From: Nonomuraea sp. PA05
Lineage (GTDB): Bacteria > Actinomycetota > Actinomycetes > Streptosporangiales > Streptosporangiaceae
Length of the DNA: 64,000 nucleotides
Assembly: GCF_008086045.1 (NCBI RefSeq)
Contig: NZ_VSEY01000038.1
Span: 1-64,000 of the forward strand
Direction: 5' to 3'
Both the position numbers and the translations under genes were made by a program. Below, piece after piece: positions 33,725-42,900 of this stretch. Below the pieces are notes generated by a model. That model was given only the letters and a program-made list of their open reading frames with translations. It ran no database searches and was not told where the DNA came from. Position 1 is the stretch's first letter; each line of letters opens with the position of its first letter.

Positions 33725-36348
33725 GGCCGCTGCGGCTGCACCTGGACGACTTCGGCAGCTTCCGCGAGCCCGTCACGGTCGACTTCTCCGACGTCGACTA
33801 CTTCGTCCTCGTCGGCCCGACGGGCGCGGGCAAGAGCACGCTGATCGACGCCATCTGCTTCGCCCTGTACGGCACCGTGCCCCGCTGGGGCAAGGAGAAC
33901 GTCATCGCGCACGCCCTGGCCCCGTCCGCCGTCGCCGCCAAGGTGGCGCTGGTCTTCGAGACGGGAGGCCGCCGGTACGCCGTGGTCCGCGCGCTCAAGC
34001 GGGACGCCAAGGGCAAGGTGCACACCGCCGAGGCCCGGCTGGAGGAGCTGGTGCCGTCCGTGCCGGCGACGGCCACGCTGGACGAGCTGATGAGCGCCGT
34101 CGCCCGGCCGGTCGCGGAGGGCGCCGCCGTCACCGCCGAGGTGCAGCGGGTCACCGGGCTGGAGTACAAGTTCTTCACCCAGTGCGTGGTGCTGCCGCAG
34201 GGCAGGTTCGCCGAGTTCCTGCACGCCCAGCCGCGCGAACGCCAGGACCTGCTGGTGCAGCTCCTCGACGCCGAGGTCTACGAACGGGTCAGGCAGCGCG
34301 CCGTCCAGGAGGAGAGCGGCGCCGCGCAGGCCGCCACGCTCGCCCGCGAGCGGCTGGCCCGCCTCACCGACGCCGACGAGGCCGCCGAACAGGCGGCCAG
34401 GACCCGGCTGGCCGCGCTCCGCACCCTGGACGAGCAGGTCAGAGGTGACCTGGACGCCCTCAGGGACTCGGCCGAGGAGATCCGCCACCTCGCCGGGGAG
34501 CGGGAGGCCGCCCGGCGGCGGGTCGCCGCGCTGGCCGCACTCGGCATGCCCGCCGAGGTGCCCACCCTGGCGGAGACCGTGCGCGCGGCGGCGGGCGAGG
34601 TGCGCGACCACGCCTGCGACGTCGAGTCCGCCGAGGCGGAGGAGCAGCGGGCCGAGGACGACCTGGCCGCGCTGGACGATCCCGACGTGCTGGCCGACCG
34701 GATCAGGACTCTCGATGAGCACGAACGCGTCGTCGCCGAGCTGCGGGGCGTCCAGGAGCGGGCCGATCTGACGCGGGCGGGCCTCGAACCGCTCGCCGAG
34801 CGCGCCCGCGCACTCGAAGCCGCGCTCGCCGAGGCTGAGGAGGCGGGGGAGCGGCTGCGTGACGCCCACGCGGGGGCCGAGCTGGCGCGGCGGCTGGTCG
34901 TCGGGCAGGAGTGCCCCACGTGCCTGCGGCCCGTCGAACGGCTGCCGCACCATCCCGTCTCGGCCGGCCTGCGGGCCGCCGAGCGGCACGTCAAAACCTG
35001 CCGCAAGGAGGCGGAGCAGGCCCGCAACCGCCGCACGGAGGCGGAGACCGAGCTGCGCCACCTCGAACGCACGGCCCGCGACCTGACCGAACGCGCCACC
35101 CGCACGACCCGCCACCTGGCGGCCGGCCTGGCCGATCCCGCTACCGGCGACCCGGCGGCCGGTCTGATCGATCCCGTGACCGGCGACCCGGCGGCCGGCC
35201 TGATCGAGCCCGCTACCGGCGACCCGGCGGCCGATCCTGCCGAGCGCGCCGTTCCCGACGTGACCGCGTTGCCGGCCGGGGTCGATCGTGACGACCTGGA
35301 GGGGCGGCTCGCGGCCGTCCGGGCGGCGGAGCGCCGGGCCGCCAAGCTGCGGCAGGCCGCCCGCGACGCCCGAGCCCGCCTCACCACCGCCCACCGCCGC
35401 GCCGACGAGCTCACCCGCAGAACCGACCGCCTCTGGCGCGACCTGGAGTCCGCCCGCGACACGGTGGTGCCCCTCGGCGCGCCACCCCTGACCCGCGACG
35501 ACCTCCACCACGCCTGGACGGACCTGCTCACCTGGCGCGACACCACCGCCGTCCAGGAGCGGGCGGCGTTGAGCAAGGGCGACGAGCGAGTCGCGGAGGC
35601 GGAACACCACGCCCGCACGCTGTGGTCCACCGTGGTCGGGCACCTGACCGAACACGGCGTGGACGTCCCCGGAACCACCGCGGCCCCGCCGACCGGCGCC
35701 ACTCCCGACAGCGCGCGCCTGGGCGAGCTGGTGGTCGCGGCCAGGGCCCGGGCGCAGGCGCGCCTGGCCAGGGTCGAGGAGAACCGCGCCACCGCCAGGG
35801 AGCTGGACGAGCGGGCCAGGACGGAGGAGGAGCGGGCCAGGGTCGCCAAGGAGCTGGCCCAGTGCCTGCGCGCCGACGCGTTCGAGCGCTGGCTCTGCAC
35901 GGAGGCGCTCGACCTGCTCGTCACCGCCGCCTCCGGCACGTTGCGTGAGCTGTCCGACGGCCAGTACGAGCTGGCTCTCGGCGCCAGGAACGAGATCGAG
36001 GTCATCGACCACGCCGAGGCGGGCCTGCGCCGCAACGCCCGTACCCTGTCGGGCGGCGAGACGTTCCAGGCGGCGCTCGCCCTGGCGCTGGCGCTGTCCG
36101 ACCAGGTGGCGGGGCTGTCGGCGACGGCGGCGCGCAGCCTCGACTCGCTGTTCCTGGACGAGGGCTTCGGCAGCCTCGACCCGGCCACCCTGGACACGGT
36201 CGCCGCCACCCTGGAACGCCTGGCCGGTGGGCGTGAGCGCATGGTCGGGGTGGTCACGCACGTGCCCGCGCTGGCCGATCGCGTCCCGGTGCGGTTCGAG
36301 GTGCGGCGGGACGCCAAGGGATCGCATCTGCACCGGGTGATGGCGTGA
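33721..36348 (+). CDS. sbcC: SMC-like ATPase SbcC (Rad50-like)
   Basis: The 875-residue protein has the N-terminal Walker A VGPTGAGKSTLIDAI (residues 37-51) and a long coiled coil broken by the zinc hook CPTC at residues 398-401. It also has the ABC signature TLSGGETFQAALALALALS and Walker B SLFLDEGFGSLDP. It is shorter than E. coli SbcC, as usual in actinomycetes. Soon after the hook, residues about 467-506 contain three 11-residue repeats (GDPAAGLIDPVT type) that interrupt the coil. Its GTGA overlap with the next gene couples it to nurA. Confidence 0.95.
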   Translation: MRPLRLHLDDFGSFREPVTVDFSDVDYFVLVGPTGAGKSTLIDAICFALYGTVPRWGKENVIAHALAPSAVAAKVALVFETGGRRYAVVRALKRDAKGKVHTAEARLEELVPSVPATATLDELMSAVARPVAEGAAVTAEVQRVTGLEYKFFTQCVVLPQGRFAEFLHAQPRERQDLLVQLLDAEVYERVRQRAVQEESGAAQAATLARERLARLTDADEAAEQAARTRLAALRTLDEQVRGDLDALRDSAEEIRHLAGEREAARRRVAALAALGMPAEVPTLAETVRAAAGEVRDHACDVESAEAEEQRAEDDLAALDDPDVLADRIRTLDEHERVVAELRGVQERADLTRAGLEPLAERARALEAALAEAEEAGERLRDAHAGAELARRLVVGQECPTCLRPVERLPHHPVSAGLRAAERHVKTCRKEAEQARNRRTEAETELRHLERTARDLTERATRTTRHLAAGLADPATGDPAAGLIDPVTGDPAAGLIEPATGDPAADPAERAVPDVTALPAGVDRDDLEGRLAAVRAAERRAAKLRQAARDARARLTTAHRRADELTRRTDRLWRDLESARDTVVPLGAPPLTRDDLHHAWTDLLTWRDTTAVQERAALSKGDERVAEAEHHARTLWSTVVGHLTEHGVDVPGTTAAPPTGATPDSARLGELVVAARARAQARLARVEENRATARELDERARTEEERARVAKELAQCLRADAFERWLCTEALDLLVTAASGTLRELSDGQYELALGARNEIEVIDHAEAGLRRNARTLSGGETFQAALALALALSDQVAGLSATAARSLDSLFLDEGFGSLDPATLDTVAATLERLAGGRERMVGVVTHVPALADRVPVRFEVRRDAKGSHLHRVMA
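35124..35236 (+). repeat. 33-bp in-frame tandem repeat inside sbcC
   Basis: About three and a half units of a 33-bp motif (GCCGGCCTGGCCGATCCCGC, then TACCGGCGACCCG, with variants) encode AGL(A/I)(D/E)P(A/V)TGDPA. They break the heptad pattern of the returning coiled coil. Confidence 0.85.
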
Positions 36349-37370
36349 CAACCGCGTTCACGGTGGACCCGTGGGATCCTGGTTACACGGCCGCGCTGAA
36401 CGCCGAGGCGCTGGCCGAGCTGGACGCCACCAGCGCGGAGCTGGACCTGGACGTCGAGCTGCCCGCCGGCGGCTGGCGCCCGGTCACGCCCGATCCCGGC
36501 ACCGCGCCGCCCGAGGTGCTGCTGATCGCCGACGGCGTCCGCCGCATCGACGCCCGCCTGTGGACGTACGCACCGGGCGACGCCGCGACCGGTGGCGGGC
36601 CCATGCCGCAGGACGCCGCCTCGGGCGGCGGCGCGCCCGTGCCCGGGATCGCCGCGTCCTGCGCCGCCGGGATCGTCCGTTGCGCCCGGGGCGCCCCCGC
36701 CCGCCTGGCCGCCGTCGAGGTGAGCCACGCCCTGTTCAGCGCCTCCCCGCACGCGGCCGACATCACCACCACCGCCGCCCGCTACCGGGCCCGCCGCGCG
36801 CCGCGCCCCGGCATGGACGACCTGATCCTGGCCCTCCAGAGCCACCTCACCCAACTGGAGGTGGACCTCGCGATCCGGCACAGGGCCGAGTCGGCCGAGG
36901 ACGACCTCCTCCTGGTGGACGGCCCGCTACGGGGACGCACGCACCTGCCACGTACCGTCGGCTACATCAAGACCCACCACACCGCCTACCTGCCGTCCCC
37001 GCAGGCCGCCACCGTGTCGCGCCTGGAGCCGGGGCAACGCACCCCGATCTTCCTCATGGGGACGAGCTGGCGCCGCCACGCCTGGTACGTCCGGCTGCCC
37101 GCCCCCTCGGGCCTGCCGTGGTCGGGCGTCGTCCGCTGCGAGGCGAGCGCCGACCTGGGCCTCGACACGCTGGTGAGCCTGGCCGACTCGGTCACCCACG
37201 CCCTGCCGCCCCTGGCGGGCGTCGACTACAAGGACCCGCGCGCCCCGCAGAACCTCGTCCCGATCGGCGGCCTGGAGCGGCTGCTGCGCCACCGGCTGGG
37301 CGACGCCCGCCTCCTCTACCGGGCCCTGCGCGCCGCCGCCCGGCAGGGACGCCCCGTTCCGGTGCGCTGA
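36345..37370 (+). CDS. NurA-domain nuclease
   Basis: GTG 36345 overlaps the sbcC stop. The 341-residue product has the NurA pattern: an N-terminal Asp motif (LLIADGVRRIDARLW, about residues 63-77), a middle acidic motif (LLLVDGPLRG, about 188-197) followed by VGYIKTHHTAYLP, and a C-terminal GVDYKDPRAPQNLVPIGGLE segment. That segment resembles the conserved end of NurA nucleases. NurA is the 5'-3' nuclease driven by HerA in archaeal resection. Position at the end of the herA-sbcD-sbcC set supports the call. The stop lies two bases from a convergent STAS gene. Confidence 0.78.
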   Translation: MTTAFTVDPWDPGYTAALNAEALAELDATSAELDLDVELPAGGWRPVTPDPGTAPPEVLLIADGVRRIDARLWTYAPGDAATGGGPMPQDAASGGGAPVPGIAASCAAGIVRCARGAPARLAAVEVSHALFSASPHAADITTTAARYRARRAPRPGMDDLILALQSHLTQLEVDLAIRHRAESAEDDLLLVDGPLRGRTHLPRTVGYIKTHHTAYLPSPQAATVSRLEPGQRTPIFLMGTSWRRHAWYVRLPAPSGLPWSGVVRCEASADLGLDTLVSLADSVTHALPPLAGVDYKDPRAPQNLVPIGGLERLLRHRLGDARLLYRALRAAARQGRPVPVR

Positions 37371-37372
37371 TC

Positions 37373-37747
37373 TCACAGACCGTTGGCCGCCTGGATCGCC
37401 GCCTCCACCGACGCCTCGACGTGGAAGAAGTCGCGCAGCCCGCTGAGCGACAGGATGCGCTCCACCCGGTCGGGCACGCTCGACAGGACGAGCGGGGAGC
37501 GTTGCGCGCGGCTCTGGTTGAGCAGCACCACCAGCGCGCCGATGCCCATGGAGTCGCAGAACGTCAGGCCGCCGAGGTCGAGCACCAGCCCCATGGAGGG
37601 CGTGACCTGCCAGGCGTCCGCGACCTGCCGGTGCAGCAGGTCGGCGCATCGGTAGTCGAGGTCGCCGCTGGCGTGGGCCACGATCAGGCTGCCGTGCAGT
37701 CCGATCGAGACGGTGAACCGCCGGGCGGATTCGCGCTGTCCGGTCAT
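37373..37747 (-). CDS. STAS-domain anti-sigma factor antagonist-like protein
   Basis: The 124-residue protein is a single STAS domain. HGSLIVAHASGDLDY forms the first strands, and VLDLGGLTFCDSMGIGALVV contains the phosphorylatable Ser66 in the D-S-M-G loop as in SpoIIAA/RsbV. GGAAG precedes the ATG. Such proteins release sigma factors by sequestering anti-sigma kinases. No partner kinase gene is in the window. It is convergent with the nurA-like gene. Confidence 0.9.
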   Translation of the reverse strand: MTGQRESARRFTVSIGLHGSLIVAHASGDLDYRCADLLHRQVADAWQVTPSMGLVLDLGGLTFCDSMGIGALVVLLNQSRAQRSPLVLSSVPDRVERILSLSGLRDFFHVEASVEAAIQAANGL

Positions 37748-37830
37748 GGACTTCCATCGTCAGCCCGATGCGAACGGGGAGCAACCCTCCCGCGTCGCTA
37801 CGTACGCGGCGAACAGGACAAAATGGGCGG

Positions 37831-38718
37831 ATGACTGCCGATGATCAACCACCGGCCGGCCCGTTCGAGGAGCGGCTGTGGGCCGCGCACCGCGACGGGC
37901 GGCAGGCCCTGTGCCTGAGCCTGCTGCGCGAGACCGAGCTCGCGCTGCCGATCACCGCCGCCGCCGCGGCGGGCACCGAGGCGCCCGCCTGGGCGACGGC
38001 CGTCGCGGACGAGCGCACCTGGCTGCTGGCCTTCACCTCCGTCGAGGCGATGCGGCTGGCCTCCGGCGGGGCCGCGACGCATTGCCGGGTCGCCTCGCTG
38101 ACCGAGCTGGCCGCCGGCTGGCCCGACCCGCGCTGGGGGTTGGCCGTCAACCCGGGGCTGCGGGTGTCGTTCCTGCTGGAACCGGGGACGGTGGCCCGGC
38201 TCGCCGTGCCCACGCTGGTGCAGGACCTGCGGCTCGACCCCGGCTCGGGGGTGCCCGTGGTGCAGAAGCTGCTCGCGGCCGGCGACATCCCCGAGCTGCT
38301 GATGACCGCCGAGCCGAGGGTGTCCGGCTACTGCCATCACGCGCTCGACGTCGCGCACATCGCCACCCCGGCGGTGCTCGCCGCCGCTCTGGGCGGCCCC
38401 GGCCTGCTGACGGAGAGCGGCTCGCTGAACATCCTGCGCTGGCGTCCCGTCGGCCTCGAGCTCTACCGCACGCCGTACGGGGGGACCGACGAGGAGGGCA
38501 GGGACGCCGTGGCGGGCTGGGTGGTCGAGGAGCCGCCGTTCTTCGGCATGGGGCTGGTGCCCAGCGTCGACAACGTCATCCGCGAATACAAGGTGAACGG
38601 CGTCGGCCTGCCCCACGGCGCCGAGATCTGGGAGCTCACCCACGAAGGGACCGAGCACCGCCGGGCCATCTACCACGGCGACCTGCGGCGCTGGCTGTTG
38701 ATCGGAAGGCGTCCATGA
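37831..38718 (+). CDS. SseB-domain protein
   Basis: ATG 37831 gives a 295-residue product. Residues about 10-125 match the SseB N-terminal domain: LCLSLLRETELALPI, then RTWLLAFTSVEAMRLASGG and the signature WGLAVNPGLRVSFLLEPG. The C-terminal half (about 170-295) is not recognised; it contains GLPHGAEIWELTHEG near its end. SseB-like proteins commonly accompany WXG100/YbaB loci in actinomycetes with no fixed function. Its stop overlaps the next start (ATGA), so the two genes form a unit upstream of the WXG100 locus. Confidence 0.8.
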   Translation: MTADDQPPAGPFEERLWAAHRDGRQALCLSLLRETELALPITAAAAAGTEAPAWATAVADERTWLLAFTSVEAMRLASGGAATHCRVASLTELAAGWPDPRWGLAVNPGLRVSFLLEPGTVARLAVPTLVQDLRLDPGSGVPVVQKLLAAGDIPELLMTAEPRVSGYCHHALDVAHIATPAVLAAALGGPGLLTESGSLNILRWRPVGLELYRTPYGGTDEEGRDAVAGWVVEEPPFFGMGLVPSVDNVIREYKVNGVGLPHGAEIWELTHEGTEHRRAIYHGDLRRWLLIGRRP

Positions 38719-39122
38719 CCTCCTGGCACTCCTACCGCGCCCGCTGGCGCGGCGCCGAGTTCCCGGCAAGCCCCGAGCCGCACGCCCTGGAGCTGTGGGT
38801 ACGCCTGCGCAGCGCCGATCCGCTGGACGGCTTCGAGCCGGTCGAGCCCGGCTGCCACGTGCGCACCGTCCCCGTGACCGAGTGCGAGTGGCTGCGGTTC
38901 GTCACCGTGGTGTGCACCTGGCGCGGCGAGCCGTTCCAGGTGCACGGCGAGTGGGACGGGCTGCTGCTGCTGGAACACCTCGGCGGGTCCGTGAACACCG
39001 CGCGCGAGCTGGGGCTGGAACGGGTGGAGCGGGGCGTGTGGCGGGCCTGGGCGCCCCGGCCGGAGGTCACGGACCTCCGCGAGGAGAGCGTACGGATCAC
39101 CGCCGAAAATCATCACTTTTAG
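38715..39122 (+). CDS. Hypothetical protein coupled to the SseB-domain gene
   Basis: The 135-residue protein starts within the SseB-gene stop (ATGA). It is a compact alpha/beta protein with conserved-looking aromatic strands (RFVTVVCTWRGEPFQVHGEW) and no signal peptide or transmembrane segment. I do not recognise the family. Coupling suggests it acts together with the SseB-domain protein. Confidence 0.7.
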   Translation: MTSWHSYRARWRGAEFPASPEPHALELWVRLRSADPLDGFEPVEPGCHVRTVPVTECEWLRFVTVVCTWRGEPFQVHGEWDGLLLLEHLGGSVNTARELGLERVERGVWRAWAPRPEVTDLREESVRITAENHHF

Positions 39123-39212
39123 GCTAAGACCTTGTTTCCTGGTGTTCATGTGACGGAAACTGACACGTAAGGCAGGTGTGGCGTAACACGACGGAAATGT
39201 CGCGAGGGGGTT

Positions 39213-39617
39213 ATGGGGTCACCGGAGCGGCCCGATGTGGCGGCGATGCGGGCGTACGCGGACGAGCTGCGCGAGATGTTCACCCGGCTGCAGGACGAGG
39301 GGCTGGAGCTGCATGCCAAGGCCAGAGCCGTCCAAGCCACCGAGACCTCCCGCGACGGCCTGGTCTCGGTCACCGTCGGAGCACGCGGCGAGCTGATCCG
39401 GCTCGACCTCGACCCGCGCATCTACCGGCGCCCCGACGCGCGCGCCCTGGCCGACACGATCGCCGAGACCGCGCACAAGGCCGCCGAGGCGGCCCAGCGG
39501 CGCGTCATCGAGATCTTCGAGCCGGTGATCCCGCCCGACCACTTCAAGGCGCACCTCGACGGCGACGTCGAAACCGTCCTGTCGAGGCTCGCCGAGGACA
39601 TGGGAGGCAGTCGGTGA
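39213..39617 (+). CDS. YbaB/EbfC-family nucleoid-associated protein
   Basis: The 134-residue product (GAGGGGG four bases before ATG 39213) has a helical start. A YbaB-like core follows: RDGLVSVTVGARGELIRLDLDPRIY, read here in two parts as VSVTVGARGELI and LDLDPRIY, and then an amphipathic helix DTIAETAHKAAEAAQRRVIE. YbaB homologs form tweezers-like dimers that bind DNA. In actinomycete type VII-like loci they regularly precede WXG100 genes. Its stop overlaps the next start (GTGA). Confidence 0.85.
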   Translation: MGSPERPDVAAMRAYADELREMFTRLQDEGLELHAKARAVQATETSRDGLVSVTVGARGELIRLDLDPRIYRRPDARALADTIAETAHKAAEAAQRRVIEIFEPVIPPDHFKAHLDGDVETVLSRLAEDMGGSR

Positions 39618-39958
39618 ACGGAAACTGGGACGGCGCCTTCATCGCCAAGTCGATCGTGGACCGGGGCATGTCCGCCTGGTCCACCACCGCCGAGGAGGTC
39701 AGCAGGGAGCTGCCCAAGCTGGCCGCCGAGATCGAGGAACACCTGGCCGCGGCGCCGTGGGGCGTCGGCGCGGAAGGCGAGGCGTTCCTGCGGGCGCACT
39801 TCAGCGACGGCGGGCCCACCGAGATGATCACGCAGTGCAAGCGGCTGGCCGAGGAGATCGTGGACGCCGGTGACCGGCTGCGCCAGGCCATCGACAACAC
39901 CCGGCAGACCGACGCCGACATCGACCACGATCTCACGCGCATGACGCGCGAAGTCTGA
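39614..39958 (+). CDS. WXG100-like small helical protein
   Basis: The 114-residue protein begins at GTG 39614 overlapping the YbaB stop. It is almost wholly helical with a turn around APWGVGAEGEAF, which resembles the central W-x-G of WXG100 proteins (PWGVG). A second helix (KRLAEEIVDAGDRLRQAIDN) completes the hairpin. Such proteins are substrates or chaperone-like partners of type VII secretion. It immediately precedes the giant protein gene (10-base gap), so it is likely its secretion partner. Confidence 0.72.
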   Translation: MNGNWDGAFIAKSIVDRGMSAWSTTAEEVSRELPKLAAEIEEHLAAAPWGVGAEGEAFLRAHFSDGGPTEMITQCKRLAEEIVDAGDRLRQAIDNTRQTDADIDHDLTRMTREV

Positions 39959-39968
39959 AAAAGGCTTC

Positions 39969-42900
39969 ATGGCGCACCAGGGCGACGTCGGCGCCCGCAC
40001 CAGCAGTGCGGTGTCGGCACAGCACGAAGTCGTCGGCATCGACGCCGACGTCCAGCCTGTCTGGGAGACCGAGCAACTGCCGGACTGGGTCGTCCGCTGG
40101 CTGATCCCCATGCTGTCCGCCGGGCAGAAGTGGCCGGACGCCACCGAGAGCGGCCTGTCCTCGCTGGCACGTTCGTACGCGGGGCTGTCCGACGGCAGCG
40201 TCAAGTCCGCCGAGCCCGCGGGCACCGCCGTGCGTGCCATCGTGACCGGCTGGAGCGCCCCAGCCACCGGCAGGTTCGTCAACCGCGCCCGAGACCTGTA
40301 CGGCGCCGACAAAGGCATCGCCGGCGTGAGCAGGAACGCCAGAGCCTTCGCGCAGCAGACCAGCAACTTCGCCGTGAACACCCAGTTCTCCAAGCTCTCC
40401 ATCAACGTGGCGTTCTGGGTGACCGTCATCGCCATCGCCATCGCGCTCATCGTCGCCTTCTTCAGCGCGGGCGCCTCCACCGCCCTCGTCGGCCCGTACG
40501 CGGCCGCGGCCAGAGCCGCGATCAGCCGCATCCTGGTCAGGCTCACCGCCATGGCCGGCCGGGAGATCGGCGCGACACAACTGGCCAGGGTCGCCGCGCT
40601 GAGCGGCGCCACCGGGCGCGGCCTCATCGTGCGGCTGCTCGCGTCGCCGTTCGGCAAGGAGCTCATCGAGGAGATCGGCGAAGAGTTCGTCATCGACTTC
40701 TGGGCCCAGAAGCAGCAGATCGACATGGGCACCCGCAAGGACCTGGACTGGCGGCAGCTCGCGGCCGTCAGCATCGGCGCCGGCGGCGGCGCGGCCGCCA
40801 GCACCGTGCTGGCCGGGCCCGTCTCCCGGGTCACCCAGGTCGTGCCCGGCTTCACCGGCCGCGCGCTGACGACCGGCCTGACGAACGTGATCGCCTCGCC
40901 GGTGGGCAGCTTCCTCGGCAACGGGCTGGTGTACGGGCAGTACCAGAACCCGTTCACCGCCGACTCCATGATGGGCGCCTTCATGGGCGGTGTGGGACGT
41001 ACCGGGAGCATCAGCCCGTTCAACCCGGACGTGGTCACGGCGCTGGCGCATCCGCTCTCCACGCTCGCCTCGGCACACGACGCGGCGGCCCGCACCGACG
41101 CGGCCCGCGCCGGTGGCGGGCCTTCCGGCGGTCCCGCCAACACGCCGGCCGGTGCGCCTGCGGGGCCCGACGGCAACCAGCCCGCCGCTCCCGCCACCGC
41201 CGTGCGCACCCCTGAACCGGTCACCGTCTCGTCCGGGCGGACCTCGGCCGCTCCCGCTCCGGCGGGCGCCGGTGCTCAGGGCGCCAGGCCTGGGGCGCCG
41301 GACGTGGACGTCTCCACCCGCCGCCCGGCGTCGTCCCCGGATCAGCCGTCCGCCGTGCAGGCTCCGGACGAGGAGGTGGACGCCGACCAGCAGCCGGACG
41401 TGACGCCGAGCCCGGACACGAGCCCGGACACGAGCCCGGACGCCGCTCCAGCCCGTCAAGAGTCGCCCTCAGCCGCGCCCTCAGTCGCGCCATCCGCCGC
41501 GCAGTCAGCCCCGGACGCCGCCCCGCAGCCGCAGGCGGACGCCACGCCCCAGCAGCAGGCCGACGCCGCCCCGAGGCAGCAGCCTGATGCCGCGCCGAAC
41601 CAGCAGTCCGACACCGCGCCCGAGCCGGACACCGCCCCCCAGCAGCAGCCCGACACCGTGCCGGACCAGCAGTCCGACACCGCCCCCGACCAGCAACCCG
41701 ACGCGGACACCGCCCTCCCCGTCCAGGCGGACGACACCACCGCGACCCGAACCGCCGACATCCCCACCGACCCGGACACCGGCACGTCCCCGGCGAGCAA
41801 CCCCGCACCCACCAGCACCACCCCAGCCCCGCTCAGAGCGCGGGCGGCACTGCTGGAGGCCCTCACCACCACCTTCCCCCTCGCGGTGATCGGCCCCAAC
41901 GGCGAGGTGATCATCCCCCGCTCCGACGGCCGCCACCGCGTCCTGTCGAACGCCACCATGACCGGCATCCGCAAGGCACTCGACGCCCGCGCCACCCAGG
42001 TCACGACCCAGGCCGACCTGGCGGTGGACGCCGCCGCCCTCCTGCTGATCGCGGCGGCCGACGACGGGCTGTCGGCCGACACGACCCCCGGCTTCGAACC
42101 CCCATCGGCCCACACCAGCGCGCCCGGCACCGTCACATCCCAGCCGATCCCCGGCACCCGCTACGTCACCGACGGCGGCCGCCCCGCCGACCTCACCACG
42201 GACGAGATCAAGCAGGGCGCCGCCGACGTGCGCCCCGCGCACTTCCAGCACGGTGGCCAGGAGGTGCGGGACGTCTCCTGGTCCGGCGACCTCCTGACGG
42301 TCCGCACCGCGAACGGCACCCACCACTTCCGCGCCGTGGTCGGCGACCGGGGCCAGCGGACGATGGCGCAGACCACGGTCACGTCGGGCACCGCCGCCGA
42401 CCCGCACGTGGTGACCTTCGCTCCCCGCATCGCCGACGAGCAGCTCGGCCGGGTCTGGCTGCACGAGATCACCGACACGCTGCAGCACGTGGCCGCCGAC
42501 CAGGGCGGCCGACGGCAGGGTGTGCTGCGCCGGATGCTGCCCGGCGCGACCACCCGACCGGCGGGCGACGAGTGCGTGGCCGCCCGGCTCAACGAGCTGG
42601 CGTACCTGACGGAGAAGTGGCACCAGGCGCAGACGATGCCGGACAAGCGCCTGCTGGCCGTGGACATCGACGGCGTCCTGCACGACCTGCGCGCCCGGGG
42701 CGTCACACCACCGCCTCCACCCTGGGCGGCGGGCCCGCAGACCGCACGGCCGAGCCTCCAGCCACCCAGGCTCGGCGCCGACCCGCGCCCGGAGGACGCG
42801 CGGGAGCTGGCCGCGAGGCTGGCGGACGCCGAGAAGACCCTGGAGGAGCTGCGGGACGGCAAGAAGGACAGCGCCAAGGAGGCCGGCAAGCAGGCCCGCG

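Noticed and set aside
37798..38769. Minus-strand 323-codon frame opposite the SseB-domain gene
   Set aside because: The composition is antisense-like, and the plus-strand frame has the SseB signature and coupled downstream gene.
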